Assembly (NCBI GenBank): GCA_029777335.1
Contig: JAKOSN010000218.1
Span: 1-33,848, forward strand
Origin: Planctomycetota bacterium
GTDB lineage: Bacteria; Planctomycetota; Planctomycetia; Gemmatales; Gemmataceae
Length of the DNA: 33,848 bases
Direction of reading: 5' to 3'
The notes under the pieces were generated by a model. It was not told the origin of the DNA. It saw nothing but the letters and a program-made list of their open reading frames with translations, and ran no database searches. This document shows positions 1-8,042 of this stretch, piece by piece; position 1 is the first letter of the stretch; each line of letters opens with the position of its first letter. A program made the translations under genes and the position numbers.

Positions 1-1634
1 ATCCCCACTTCAACGCCGAGGAAATGCAGGTGGTGGACCAGGCGGTCGCCGAGGTGCGCCGCTTTGCCGACGAGCACATCGACGCCGCCGCCATCGATCG
101 TGACGCAGATATTCCACCCGCGGTGATTGCGGGGCTGGGCAAACTGGGTGTGCTGGGGATGACAGCTCCGGTGGAGTTTGGCGGGCGGGACTTCTCCCAG
201 CGCGCCTATTGCCGCATCATGGAGGTGATTGGCGGCCATTGTTCCTCCACGGCGGTCTTTGTCAATGCCCACCACAGCATCGGCATCCGCGCCCTCCTCC
301 TCTTTGGCACCGAGGAACAGAAGAAACGCTGGCTGCCGGGGTTGGTGAGCGGAAAGGAACTCGCTGCGTTCGCGCTCACCGAACCCGAGGCCGGGTCCGA
401 TGCGGCCAACGTGCAAACGCAGGCCACGCCGTCCCCCGATGGCAAGGGCTACCTCCTCAACGGCGAAAAGCGTTACATCACCAACGGCGCGCTGGCTCAG
501 GTGCTCACGGTGATGGCGCGCACTCCGGTCGAGGGAAGCACCGAAACGAAGGTGACCGCCTTCCTGGTGACTCCCGACATGCCAGGGTTCAAGGTGGTCG
601 AGGCGCGCATGCCCAAGTGCGGGATTCGTGGCACGGCAACAGCCCGGCTCGCCTTCGAGAACATGTTTGTGCCCCGAGAAAACGTGCTTGGCCAGGTAGG
701 CAAGGGGTTGCGCATCGCCCTGACCGTGCTCGACTTTGGCCGGACGACCTTTGGCGCCAGCTGCACGGGGGCCGCCAAGACCTGTGTGCGTGCTGCCGTC
801 CTGCATGCCCGGCAACGGCGCCAGTTCAAGCAAACCCTGAGTGAGTTCGAGCTGGTCAAGAAGAAGATCGCCTACATGGCCGCCCACGCCTTTGCCATGG
901 AGGCCACCACGACCCAGTGTGCCGCCCTCATCGATAGCGGGGAAGACGATTACATGCTCGAAACGGCGATGCTCAAGGTGTGGTCCACCGACGCACTGTG
1001 GCAGATCGTCAACGATACCCTGCAAATCTACGGCGGACAGGGCTACTTCAGCAACGAACCGTATGAACGCATGATGCGCGATGCCCGCATCAACATGATC
1101 GGCGAGGGCGCCAACGATGTGCTCCGCGCCTTCATCGCCATGGTGGGGATCAAGCCGGTTGCCGATGTGTTTCTGGGCGTCAAGAACGCCTGGGACCAAC
1201 GTCAGTTTGGCACCCTGCTCAACTTTGTCGGTCAGCAGGTGCAGGCACGATTGACCACCCCGGCGGTACCGGTACGTTCTCAGCGGCTGCGCAAACACGC
1301 CAAGGAGATCGGCACTCTGGTGCGTGATTTCAGCCTGGCGGTGCAGCGCATGCTGGTGAAGTATCGCGAGGAGATCTTGTTCAAGCAGTATGTGCAGGAG
1401 CGCCTCGCCGATGCCGCCTGCGAGCTGTACGCTTCCGCCTGCACCCTGAGTCGCCTCGATCACCTCGCGACGGTCGGCAACGGCAATGCGACCGAGGTGC
1501 AACGCGACTGGATCATCGGGCGCTATTTCCTGCGTTACTCAGCGCGACGCGTGCAGCAATGCCTGGCTGCTCTGAGCGACAACGACGACGACCTGATCAC
1601 CCCCGCCGCCGACGCCGCCCTGGCGCGTTATTGA
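1..1634 (+). CDS. Acyl-CoA dehydrogenase, long form with C-terminal extension (5' end outside window)
   Basis: FAD-dependent oxidation of an acyl-CoA to the trans-2-enoyl-CoA, the first step of fatty acid beta-oxidation. The reading frame is open to the window edge, and residues PHFNAEE precede the first ATG at 24. That ATG is therefore probably internal and the gene is cut at its 5' end. Numbering from 24, the flavin-region signature FALTEPEAGSD is at residues 116-126. The second signature, YGGQGY, starts near 336, and the likely catalytic glutamate is E361 in GEGAND. About 150 residues follow the normal core, as in the VLCAD/ACAD9 type (about 580-620 residues) rather than the 380-residue short forms. 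That points to long-chain substrates and possible membrane association, which is an inference from length. No electron-transfer flavoprotein or other beta-oxidation gene is visible in the window. Family assignment is secure; substrate length is not. Confidence 0.93.
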   Translation, partial: PHFNAEEMQVVDQAVAEVRRFADEHIDAAAIDRDADIPPAVIAGLGKLGVLGMTAPVEFGGRDFSQRAYCRIMEVIGGHCSSTAVFVNAHHSIGIRALLLFGTEEQKKRWLPGLVSGKELAAFALTEPEAGSDAANVQTQATPSPDGKGYLLNGEKRYITNGALAQVLTVMARTPVEGSTETKVTAFLVTPDMPGFKVVEARMPKCGIRGTATARLAFENMFVPRENVLGQVGKGLRIALTVLDFGRTTFGASCTGAAKTCVRAAVLHARQRRQFKQTLSEFELVKKKIAYMAAHAFAMEATTTQCAALIDSGEDDYMLETAMLKVWSTDALWQIVNDTLQIYGGQGYFSNEPYERMMRDARINMIGEGANDVLRAFIAMVGIKPVADVFLGVKNAWDQRQFGTLLNFVGQQVQARLTTPAVPVRSQRLRKHAKEIGTLVRDFSLAVQRMLVKYREEILFKQYVQERLADAACELYASACTLSRLDHLATVGNGNATEVQRDWIIGRYFLRYSARRVQQCLAALSDNDDDLITPAADAALARY

Positions 1635-1642
1635 GGCGCACA

Positions 1643-1687
1643 CCACTCCTTGCGCCGGCCTCACCACCATGCCGGCGCAAGGAGTGG
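1643..1687 (+). terminator. Perfect 17-bp hairpin after the acyl-CoA dehydrogenase gene
   Basis: Arms 1643-1659 and 1671-1687 are exact reverse complements (left arm ccactccttgcgccggc) with an 11-base loop. The hairpin starts 9 bases after the stop codon. No T run follows (the next bases are ggatggag), so it is not a textbook intrinsic terminator. It may be a U-less terminator or a 3'-end stabilising structure. Confidence 0.65.
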
Positions 1688-1826
1688 GGATGGAGCGGGG
1701 AAAGCCCTGAATCTCGGCAAAACAGCGAATCCGCGACAGGAAAATGATGGCGTTCGGTCCGCGATTGGCTCTCCGGACGGATACGCTGGTACAACCCCAT
1801 CAGATTCCTTTGCTGAGGACAGGAGC

Positions 1827-2729
1827 ATGACACTGCACGCAAGCGAATTGCTGGACGCGAGCATTCGGGCGGCGTATCAAACTGCCATCCGAGGGGACAG
1901 TTCCCTGGGGAACAAGATAAGCCTCGGTGAGATTCGCACCATTATCCGGCGCGCCCTCGACATCGATACCGTGGGGCGGAAGAAGTGGCGCATCACCCCT
2001 CACGAACGCTCCGATCTCTTCAAGATCCTGCATCGTGCGAATCTGACCGACCTCGCTCGCCAACACCTGGATAGTTGGCTGCGCGAACAACAACAAGGGT
2101 ATCACTGGAGACATCTGCGCTTACTCTCGGGAGCCGCCAAGCGGCGCATATCGCAGATCATTAGTAACCCGGGCAACACTGGCAAGATCCACTTCACCGC
2201 GAAAGGGATTACCTACCAGCCCTCTTACTACCACGGAATAGCCAACCTGATCGAATCCGGCCATATCGACGTGTATGAGTATCAGGTGCCGGATACTTCC
2301 GATGCCCTGCACAAGAACGCGCCGCTGGGTCTCTATCGGTCCACTCGCGACAACCTCTATTACCAGGGCAATGGCCGGTCGTTGCTGCGCATTCAATCGA
2401 CAATTGTTCACGAATCGACGCACGCGATTCAGGATTTCAAGAATGTTCGAATGCACCGGCGTGATCTGGAGGCGGCTGCCCACATCGCCCAGACGGTGAT
2501 GCTCCTCAGCCGCGCTCGTGGCGATGCAGGTGTGCTCTACGGCCGGCTCTCCGAATGCGAGGATGCCGCCCGCATTGTGTTGCGACAAGCTCCGAACTCC
2601 GGATGGAATGCCGCCTACCACAAGGTGCTGGAAGTGCTGAAAACTGCGTATGACAATGACGTCGTCGATCGAGGCCAGGAGTGGTACGCCTTCTTCGAGC
2701 GTCTCCTGCTCTGGCTGGCCTCCCAGTAA
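1827..2729 (+). CDS. Uncharacterised HExxH metallopeptidase-like protein
   Basis: Protein of 300 residues that I do not recognise as a named family. The start at 1827 is chosen because AGGAG sits just upstream (1821-1825); the frame is open further upstream but has no ribosome site there. A zinc-protease motif HESTH is at residues 195-199. Fifteen residues later comes E215 in DLEAAAH, giving an HExxH-x15-E layout with an ExxA-type helix as in gluzincin metallopeptidases. No signal peptide or membrane segment is visible, so it looks cytoplasmic. The N-terminal 190 residues show no motif I can name. It heads a run of four same-strand genes that ends with an ADP-ribosylglycohydrolase. Proteolytic activity is inferred only from the motif. 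Confidence 0.75.
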   Translation: MTLHASELLDASIRAAYQTAIRGDSSLGNKISLGEIRTIIRRALDIDTVGRKKWRITPHERSDLFKILHRANLTDLARQHLDSWLREQQQGYHWRHLRLLSGAAKRRISQIISNPGNTGKIHFTAKGITYQPSYYHGIANLIESGHIDVYEYQVPDTSDALHKNAPLGLYRSTRDNLYYQGNGRSLLRIQSTIVHESTHAIQDFKNVRMHRRDLEAAAHIAQTVMLLSRARGDAGVLYGRLSECEDAARIVLRQAPNSGWNAAYHKVLEVLKTAYDNDVVDRGQEWYAFFERLLLWLASQ

Positions 2730-2817
2730 GACGAGGTCCAAAAAGGTGAAAACCAGGTTTCCCATTCGCACAGGAAGTTCTTCGATTGACAACACCCTTG
2801 AGGATTTCTACCCCCCC

Positions 2818-3462
2818 ATGATTCGCAATTGTCAAGTGAGCGCGGAGCGGTTGGCACCCCTGCGTGAGTGCATGGTCGATTCAAGCGGCGCGAACAAGCC
2901 GGGCGAATGGCCGGGGAATTTTTTCTCGACCCAAACGGTCGCCTATTCCTGCGGGATCCTTGCACGCGCCGGGGAGACGATTGTGCACGCCCACGACCCC
3001 GCCGAACTGGCGTTGTGTCAACGTCTGGCGAACGAGGCAGCCCGAATCATGGCCGGGACCTATCTGGGGATGGCCGATGAGAGCGACCATCAGTTTTCGC
3101 CTTTTTTTATCACCGCCAACGTGGGCGCTCCGGTGCCTCCGCACATGACTGAATCCGCCGTGCGCACTGCCTTTCGCGGAATCATCTGGCCCCAGGCACA
3201 ACTGGAAATCGACCCACTCAAGCAGGCAGGCAAGTGGTGGCAGCGAGCGAGCGGGCAACCCCTGGCGGACAACAACCTGCAGGCTCTCAAAGCGTGGCGG
3301 GGACTCCTCGCCTGGTTCGCCGCCCAGCCAGAATTGCACGCCGCGTCGTTTGTCGGCATGAGTGAACGCGGAGCATCCAGTTGTATCTTCCCGCAGATGG
3401 CGCTGGCCTTCACCAGCAACGGGAGCCTGGTGGGACTGTTCGGCTGCGTGGTCTGGACGTGA
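2818..3462 (+). CDS. Hypothetical protein
   Basis: Protein of 214 residues with no family I recognise. The frame is open back to 2650, inside the previous gene. I place the start at ATG 2818, 88 bases after that gene's stop and preceded by GAGGA at 2800-2804; this start is only moderately certain. The product is soluble-looking, with no signal peptide or membrane helix. It has many Trp and Ala residues in the second half and a hydrophobic C-terminus ending in FGCVVWT. Its position between an HExxH protein and another unknown protein, all on one strand, suggests co-expression. No function can be assigned. Confidence 0.65.
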   Translation: MIRNCQVSAERLAPLRECMVDSSGANKPGEWPGNFFSTQTVAYSCGILARAGETIVHAHDPAELALCQRLANEAARIMAGTYLGMADESDHQFSPFFITANVGAPVPPHMTESAVRTAFRGIIWPQAQLEIDPLKQAGKWWQRASGQPLADNNLQALKAWRGLLAWFAAQPELHAASFVGMSERGASSCIFPQMALAFTSNGSLVGLFGCVVWT

Positions 3463-3512
3463 GAACAGAAGTGGGTATTTAAGACCCTCTATAGGTTAAC
3501 AGGTGACTACTG

Positions 3513-4043
3513 ATGCCCTGGGAAATCAACATCGTGCGCTACCTCGACGAGGTGCGGTGCGACCTCGGCGACCGACAGATGGTAATTGACCACGTGGCAC
3601 GCATTGCGCCTGGCAAGGGCCTCGCTCCGCCCCCTCTGCCGCCCCAGGCTGATCTCGACAGAATGTCCGCCGAGACGCGCGCGGCCTTCTTGCGACCAAT
3701 CCTCTCCACCATCTACCAGGAGGGGGATCTGTCGATTGAATTCTGGTGTCCCGACTCCGCCACGATTTCTTGCCTCCATGCAGATGTGCGCGGCGAAGGG
3801 GATCCCCTCCCCGTGTTGCGGAGCCTCTGCCTGCCGTGTGGCTGGACGGTGCTCGATCTGGCGGAATATCAGCGGTGTGTACACACCTGCTCGGCGCTCG
3901 AACTCAAGCAACGCGCAAGTGTTGACCTCGATGCCCCGACCATCCCGCAGTGGGATAGTTTCACCCGCGCGCTTCGTGAGTTGATCGATGAAATCGAGCC
4001 CGCCAACGAAACGAGCGATCCGGGCGCATCGCTGGATGGTTAA
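3513..4043 (+). CDS. Hypothetical protein
   Basis: Protein of 176 residues, family not recognised. It opens MPWEINIVRYLDE and has a Pro-rich segment (PPPLPPQ) near residues 39-45. Two cysteines, CLPC, lie near residues 107-110, and the C-terminus is acidic. No signal peptide or membrane helix is visible. The ribosome site is weak (AGGTGA about 10 bases upstream), but this is the only long frame in the stretch with ordinary composition. The stop codon at 4041-4043 is followed at once by a possible TTG start for the next gene, so the two genes are probably co-transcribed and perhaps translationally coupled. Function unknown. Confidence 0.65.
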   Translation: MPWEINIVRYLDEVRCDLGDRQMVIDHVARIAPGKGLAPPPLPPQADLDRMSAETRAAFLRPILSTIYQEGDLSIEFWCPDSATISCLHADVRGEGDPLPVLRSLCLPCGWTVLDLAEYQRCVHTCSALELKQRASVDLDAPTIPQWDSFTRALRELIDEIEPANETSDPGASLDG

Positions 4044-4079
4044 TTGACACCCCTCTGGCCCGCTTGCTACGCTGAGGCC

Positions 4080-5033
4080 ATGAACACCTCTCTCTCTGCG
4101 GATCACTCCGCACGCATGCAGCGCGTTCGGCTGGCCCTTGAAGGGATCGCGCTGGGCGACGCCTTTGGCAGTCAATTCTTTGTGCCGAAAAATCATCCGC
4201 TCCTCGAGCGTCGTCAGGCGCCCCCGCCTCCCTGGCATTACACCGATGACGCCGAGATGGCACTGGGCATTGCCGAGGTACTGGATCGATGCGGATTCGT
4301 CGAGCAGGATGAACTCGCACAGGTCTTTGTTCGGCGCTGGGATCGCGACATGTATCGCGGTTATGGTTCTGGCGCCCATCTGATCTTGAACCAGGTTCGG
4401 AGCGGCATCCCCTGGGCCGAGGCGGCGCGGAGCGTCTTTGACGGCCAGGGCTCCATGGGGAATGGCGGAGCGATGCGCGTCGCCCCGGTGGGAGCCTATT
4501 TCGCCGAGGACGACTGGCCGGTGCTGGTCGAGCAGGCGCGGCGCTCGGCGGAGGTGACGCATGCACACCACGAGGGCCAGGCCGGTGCCATCGCCGCTGC
4601 GGTTGCCTCCGCCTGTGCCTGGCGCACCCGGGGGATCCCTCTGGCACAACGGCGACTTTTCCTCTGGCAAAAGGTGCTGGAGCTCACCCCCCGCGGCATG
4701 ACCCTCGACCTGCTCGAAAGTGCTCATGCGCTGCCGCTCGATGCCGATCTGGAACTGGTCGTTTATGAACTGGGCAATGGGAGCAGGGTACTGGCGTGGG
4801 ATACGGTTCCCTTTACCCTGTGGGTGGCAAGCAAACACCTGGAAGATCTGGTCGGCGCTCTGTGGACCACGGTGCAGGCCGGCGGCGATATCGACACGAC
4901 CGGGGCCATCGTGGGCGGAATTGTTGTTCTCTCCACCGGAGTCGCGGCCATTCCCCCGGAGTGGTTTGCGGCACGCGAATCACTCGATCTGGAGGGCACC
5001 CATCCCCCGCGAGCGCCGGACAGTTATTTTTGA
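4080..5033 (+). CDS. ADP-ribosylglycohydrolase family protein
   Basis: Expected to hydrolyse ADP-ribose from modified proteins, nucleic acids or small molecules using two Mg ions. It has the family's motifs in order: GDAFGSQF near the N-terminus, YTDDAEM (TDD metal ligands), GNGGAMR, THAHHEGQA, and GGDIDTTGAIVGG near the C-terminus (second metal-ligand set). Length is 317 residues, normal for the family. The start is uncertain: ATG 4080 is chosen. TTG 4044, immediately after the upstream stop, would allow tight coupling, and ATG 4116 lies closer to the first conserved block. The gene follows three unrecognised genes on the same strand and overlaps the convergent HD-GYP gene by 10 bases (5024-5033). 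The substrate cannot be read from sequence; relatives include DraG, ARH3 and bacterial immunity proteins. Confidence 0.9.
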   Translation: MNTSLSADHSARMQRVRLALEGIALGDAFGSQFFVPKNHPLLERRQAPPPPWHYTDDAEMALGIAEVLDRCGFVEQDELAQVFVRRWDRDMYRGYGSGAHLILNQVRSGIPWAEAARSVFDGQGSMGNGGAMRVAPVGAYFAEDDWPVLVEQARRSAEVTHAHHEGQAGAIAAAVASACAWRTRGIPLAQRRLFLWQKVLELTPRGMTLDLLESAHALPLDADLELVVYELGNGSRVLAWDTVPFTLWVASKHLEDLVGALWTTVQAGGDIDTTGAIVGGIVVLSTGVAAIPPEWFAARESLDLEGTHPPRAPDSYF

Positions 5034-6241
5034 AGCGCCTGCGAGGGGAGAAAGATGCTCGGGATGGTCATGAATCCGCTCCCGCTCTTCTCGGTTTCGC
5101 GGAGAACACTGGCGACGGCGCGCACCACCGAGTCCCCCAACCCGCGCTGATAAACGGAGTACAGATCGGCGCGGCACACCATGAAGTGATGGATAATCTC
5201 CGGATCCCACTGCTTGCCGGCGCCTTCGAGGAGAATCGCTTCGATCCTGGCCGCGGGAATTCCCTTGCGATACGGTCGATCCGACATCATGGCATCGCAG
5301 GAATCTGCCACCGCCAGCACCCGGGCAATCCGCGGGATATCTTCGCCAGCCAGCCGATCCGGATAGCCAGTTCCGTTAAAGTGTTCATGATGGCTGCGCA
5401 CCGCCGGACGCAGGTACGATAGATGGCTGACATGGGACAGGATGGCATCGCCAATGACCGTGTGCTTTTCAATCTGAATCCGTTCCTCGGGAGTAAGCGC
5501 ACCGGGTTTGCGCAACACCTCGTCATTGACGCCAATCTTGCCAATGTCGTGGAGCAACCCCCCGAGGTAGATGTCGTTCTGTTCCGTTTCGCTCAGTTGC
5601 ATTTGCTGCGCCAGACGCACCCCGATGCGCGCGACGCGCTCGGAATGGCCGCAGGTGTAAGGATCTCGGGCATCGAGGGCCGCGGTCAAACAGCGCACCA
5701 GCCCGAAAAGCGCCTCATGCATGCGCTGGTGCATCTGGGTGTGCTGTTGCTGCTGGATGAGCATGCGCCGGGCCAGGCGCATCAGGCGCAGATCGCTCAC
5801 GCTAAAGACGCGGTCCTGTAAATGAAGCGCGAGAATCCAGGCAGAGCGCGATTTGCTCAGGCGCATGATCGCCGCGCTGGTCGGCGCGGGGGAAAGACCG
5901 GGGATCTTGCAGTTCGGGCGCAATAGATCGGCGCGTCCGCCCGTGACGCTGGGCAACAGATGACGCAGCACGCGCCGGGACCATTCCTCGGTCACTCCCG
6001 GTCCGCCCAGGAATTCGATCGGCTGCCCGGGCTCGCTTGACCCCAGAAGCACCACTTCCGCACCGGTCGCCTCGCGGATGGTTTCGAGGATAAGCCGTAT
6101 CTGGCGACGCACATCATCGGTGTGCTGCAGCTGACGAACAAAGTTCTCCAGCAGATGCCAGACATTGTGCAGGCCGGAAGTGGTAAGTTCTGGGACTTCA
6201 TCGGCCAGCGAAACCCAGGAACGCTTACGGACGAAGGACAT
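5024..6241 (-). CDS. HD-GYP domain cyclic-di-GMP phosphodiesterase-like protein with N-terminal GAF-like region
   Basis: Probable hydrolysis of cyclic di-GMP, a second messenger for motility and surface growth. Start at 6241 is supported by AGGAGAAG about 9 bases upstream; the frame runs 24 codons further but lacks a site. The protein has 405 residues. The first 150 or so look like a GAF-type sensor (a guess from secondary-structure rhythm). A conserved HD-GYP domain follows: HSERVARIG, then HDIGKIG with H231-D232, HHEHFNGTGYP with G292-Y293-P294, and DSCDAMMSDRPYR. All standard metal-binding positions that I can see are kept, so it is likely active. There is no receiver domain and no membrane segment. 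It is transcribed divergently from the kinase gene at 6597. Confidence 0.92.
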   Translation of the reverse strand: MSFVRKRSWVSLADEVPELTTSGLHNVWHLLENFVRQLQHTDDVRRQIRLILETIREATGAEVVLLGSSEPGQPIEFLGGPGVTEEWSRRVLRHLLPSVTGGRADLLRPNCKIPGLSPAPTSAAIMRLSKSRSAWILALHLQDRVFSVSDLRLMRLARRMLIQQQQHTQMHQRMHEALFGLVRCLTAALDARDPYTCGHSERVARIGVRLAQQMQLSETEQNDIYLGGLLHDIGKIGVNDEVLRKPGALTPEERIQIEKHTVIGDAILSHVSHLSYLRPAVRSHHEHFNGTGYPDRLAGEDIPRIARVLAVADSCDAMMSDRPYRKGIPAARIEAILLEGAGKQWDPEIIHHFMVCRADLYSVYQRGLGDSVVRAVASVLRETEKSGSGFMTIPSIFLPSQALQK

Positions 6242-6596
6242 CGGCGTTGCTTCTCCTCTCGGAGAGGACGGCTTCCTGGGCGCGATGCCGGGTCGGGGCA
6301 GACTTCCGGTCAAGACAAGTAGTCACGCACATAACCTCTTGCACAATCGTCTTTTGCGCCACATCCTCGCAGTCATTCGCTCGGGCGTAGGCGCACATGC
6401 CGACCGTAGAGGCGGAGGCGTTACCGTAGTTTAGCACATAATTGGCAACCAGGAGAAGAAAGGCGGATCTGAGCGATAATGCGGTCTCCGCGCGATAGTC
6501 GCTTGGCATGACGAGAAAGAGCGGTAAAATAAATCAAGTTATGAAGTGGACCGGGGAACCTCCCTTCTCGTTCGGACTGTCTGTGACGGAACTCTC
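6242..6596. other. 355-base divergent intergenic region (HD-GYP / kinase)
   Basis: The region is AT-richer than its flanks and holds the start regions of two divergent signalling genes. I see one good promoter candidate for the kinase (listed separately) and the ribosome site of the HD-GYP gene at its left edge. A 94-codon minus-strand frame at 6225-6509 is judged spurious. I recognise nothing else here. Confidence 0.6.
6503..6530 (+). promoter_or_regulatory. Candidate sigma-70-type promoter of the kinase gene
   Basis: TTGGCA at 6503-6508 and TAAAAT at 6525-6530 each match five of six consensus positions, with a 16-base spacer. The predicted transcript would start near 6537, giving a leader of about 60 bases before ATG 6597. 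Planctomycete promoters are poorly defined, so the call rests on E. coli-type consensus. Confidence 0.5.
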
Positions 6597-8033
6597 ATGG
6601 CCGATCTCGACGCCGCCACGATTGCTCAGAACGCTCAACGCATTGGCCTGGTCAACGAGGCTCAACTGCAGGAAGTGTGGGAAGAAATCGGGAAACGCAC
6701 CACCGACCCCGACGTTCTGCTGCGCTGCCTGGAACGCAAAGGCTACGTCACCCCTCTGATGAGCAGCAAACTCATGAAGGGGGACGAGGAAGGCTACATC
6801 CTGGGCGGCTATCGTTTGCTGTACAAGATTGCCTCGGGGAGTTTTGGCCGGGTCTACCGCGCGGATGACCCACGCTCGGGGCGCATCGTGGCCGTCAAGG
6901 TGCTGCGGCGGCGCTGGAGCGAGGATCAGCAGCGCATCGACCTGTTTATGCGTGAGGGAAAGGTGGGGATGTCGCTCCACCATCCCAACATTGTGGAGAT
7001 CATCGCCGTCAATCGGGAAAGCGCGACGGGGCAGTATTACATTGTGATGGAGTTTGTCGAAGGAGGGAATCTGCGGGAGTTGCTGGCCATCCGCAACAAA
7101 CTCGAAGCGAACGAAGCCGTCAAACTCCTGGAAGACATGACCGCCGGGCTCGCCCACGCCTACTCGCGCGGGCTAACGCATCGCGATATCAAGCTCACCA
7201 ACATCCTGGTCTCCAGTCAGGGAACCGCCAAGCTGGTGGACTTTGGGCTCGCCAAGATCTTCGGCAGCGCCCCGCTGATGAAGGGCGAGGAAGATCGTGT
7301 GGAGCGGACCGTCGATTATGCCGGACTGGAGAAGGCGACCAACGTCAAATCGGGCGATGTGCGCAGCGACATCTATTTCCTTGGCTGTGTCACCTACGAA
7401 ATGCTCACGGGGCGTGCTCCGCTCAACATGACACGCGATCGGCACGCGCGCATGGCGCGCAATCGCTTCCTCGAAGCTCAACCGATGACGCGTGACGACG
7501 TCAAGGCTCCCCCGGCAGTCTTCCACCTGGTCGAAACGATGATGGCCTTGCAACCGCAGCAGCGCTACCAGACTCCCGCACAGCTGCTGGAAGCCGTCAA
7601 ATCTGTTCGCCGCGAACTGGGTGCCAAACACGACGGCGCCGCAGCCCGCAGTGGTCCACAGGCCATCTTTGTGGTTGAGGCCGATGGCCGCTTGCAGGAT
7701 CCCATTCGCGATAAATTCAAGGAGCTTGGGTATCGTGTCTTTCTGGCCATCGATCCGGCCCGCGCCATCGATCGCTTTCGCCAGCAACCGTACGATGGGC
7801 TGGTGATTGATGTGGGCACGGTGGGAGAGGATGGTTTGCTCGTCTTTGAGCGGATCATGGCCGAGGCAGCCCGGCAAGGGTTCCCGTGTGCGGGGATTGC
7901 CATGCTCTCGGAAGAACAGGCGGACTGGGTACGCCGCATCACCGCGCGACCCAACGTCGCCGTGCTGGTGCGACCCATTACGTTAAAGCAACTCCACCGC
8001 AAGCTGCAAGAATTGATGACGCCAGCTTCCTGA
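6597..8033 (+). CDS. Serine/threonine protein kinase fused to a C-terminal receiver-like domain
   Basis: Cytoplasmic Hanks-type kinase of 478 residues with no transmembrane helix. Residues 1-65 form an N-terminal module. The kinase domain spans about 70-345: glycine loop ASGSFGRVY (79-87, first Gly replaced by Ala), K101 in VAVKVL, HRDIKLTN at 195-202 and DFG at 215-217. The usual APE at the end of the activation segment is replaced by GLEK in VDYAGLEKATN. From about residue 353 to the end is a response-regulator-like fold: FVVEAD start, D405 at the phospho-acceptor place, and Ser in MLSEEQ at the Thr place. R459-P460 stands where receivers have Lys-Pro. Start ATG 6597 is preferred over an in-frame GTG at 6546. 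Kinase activity is likely; whether the receiver-like part is phosphorylated is open. Confidence 0.93.
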   Translation: MADLDAATIAQNAQRIGLVNEAQLQEVWEEIGKRTTDPDVLLRCLERKGYVTPLMSSKLMKGDEEGYILGGYRLLYKIASGSFGRVYRADDPRSGRIVAVKVLRRRWSEDQQRIDLFMREGKVGMSLHHPNIVEIIAVNRESATGQYYIVMEFVEGGNLRELLAIRNKLEANEAVKLLEDMTAGLAHAYSRGLTHRDIKLTNILVSSQGTAKLVDFGLAKIFGSAPLMKGEEDRVERTVDYAGLEKATNVKSGDVRSDIYFLGCVTYEMLTGRAPLNMTRDRHARMARNRFLEAQPMTRDDVKAPPAVFHLVETMMALQPQQRYQTPAQLLEAVKSVRRELGAKHDGAAARSGPQAIFVVEADGRLQDPIRDKFKELGYRVFLAIDPARAIDRFRQQPYDGLVIDVGTVGEDGLLVFERIMAEAARQGFPCAGIAMLSEEQADWVRRITARPNVAVLVRPITLKQLHRKLQELMTPAS

Positions 8034-8042
8034 GCCCTGCGT

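Noticed and set aside
3507..4838. 443-codon minus-strand frame opposite the unknown protein and the ADP-ribosylglycohydrolase
   Set aside because: The plus strand carries clear family motifs; the minus product has shadow-like composition.
6225..6509. 94-codon minus-strand frame before the HD-GYP gene
   Set aside because: It overlaps the start of a confident gene, has no family character and no convincing ribosome site.
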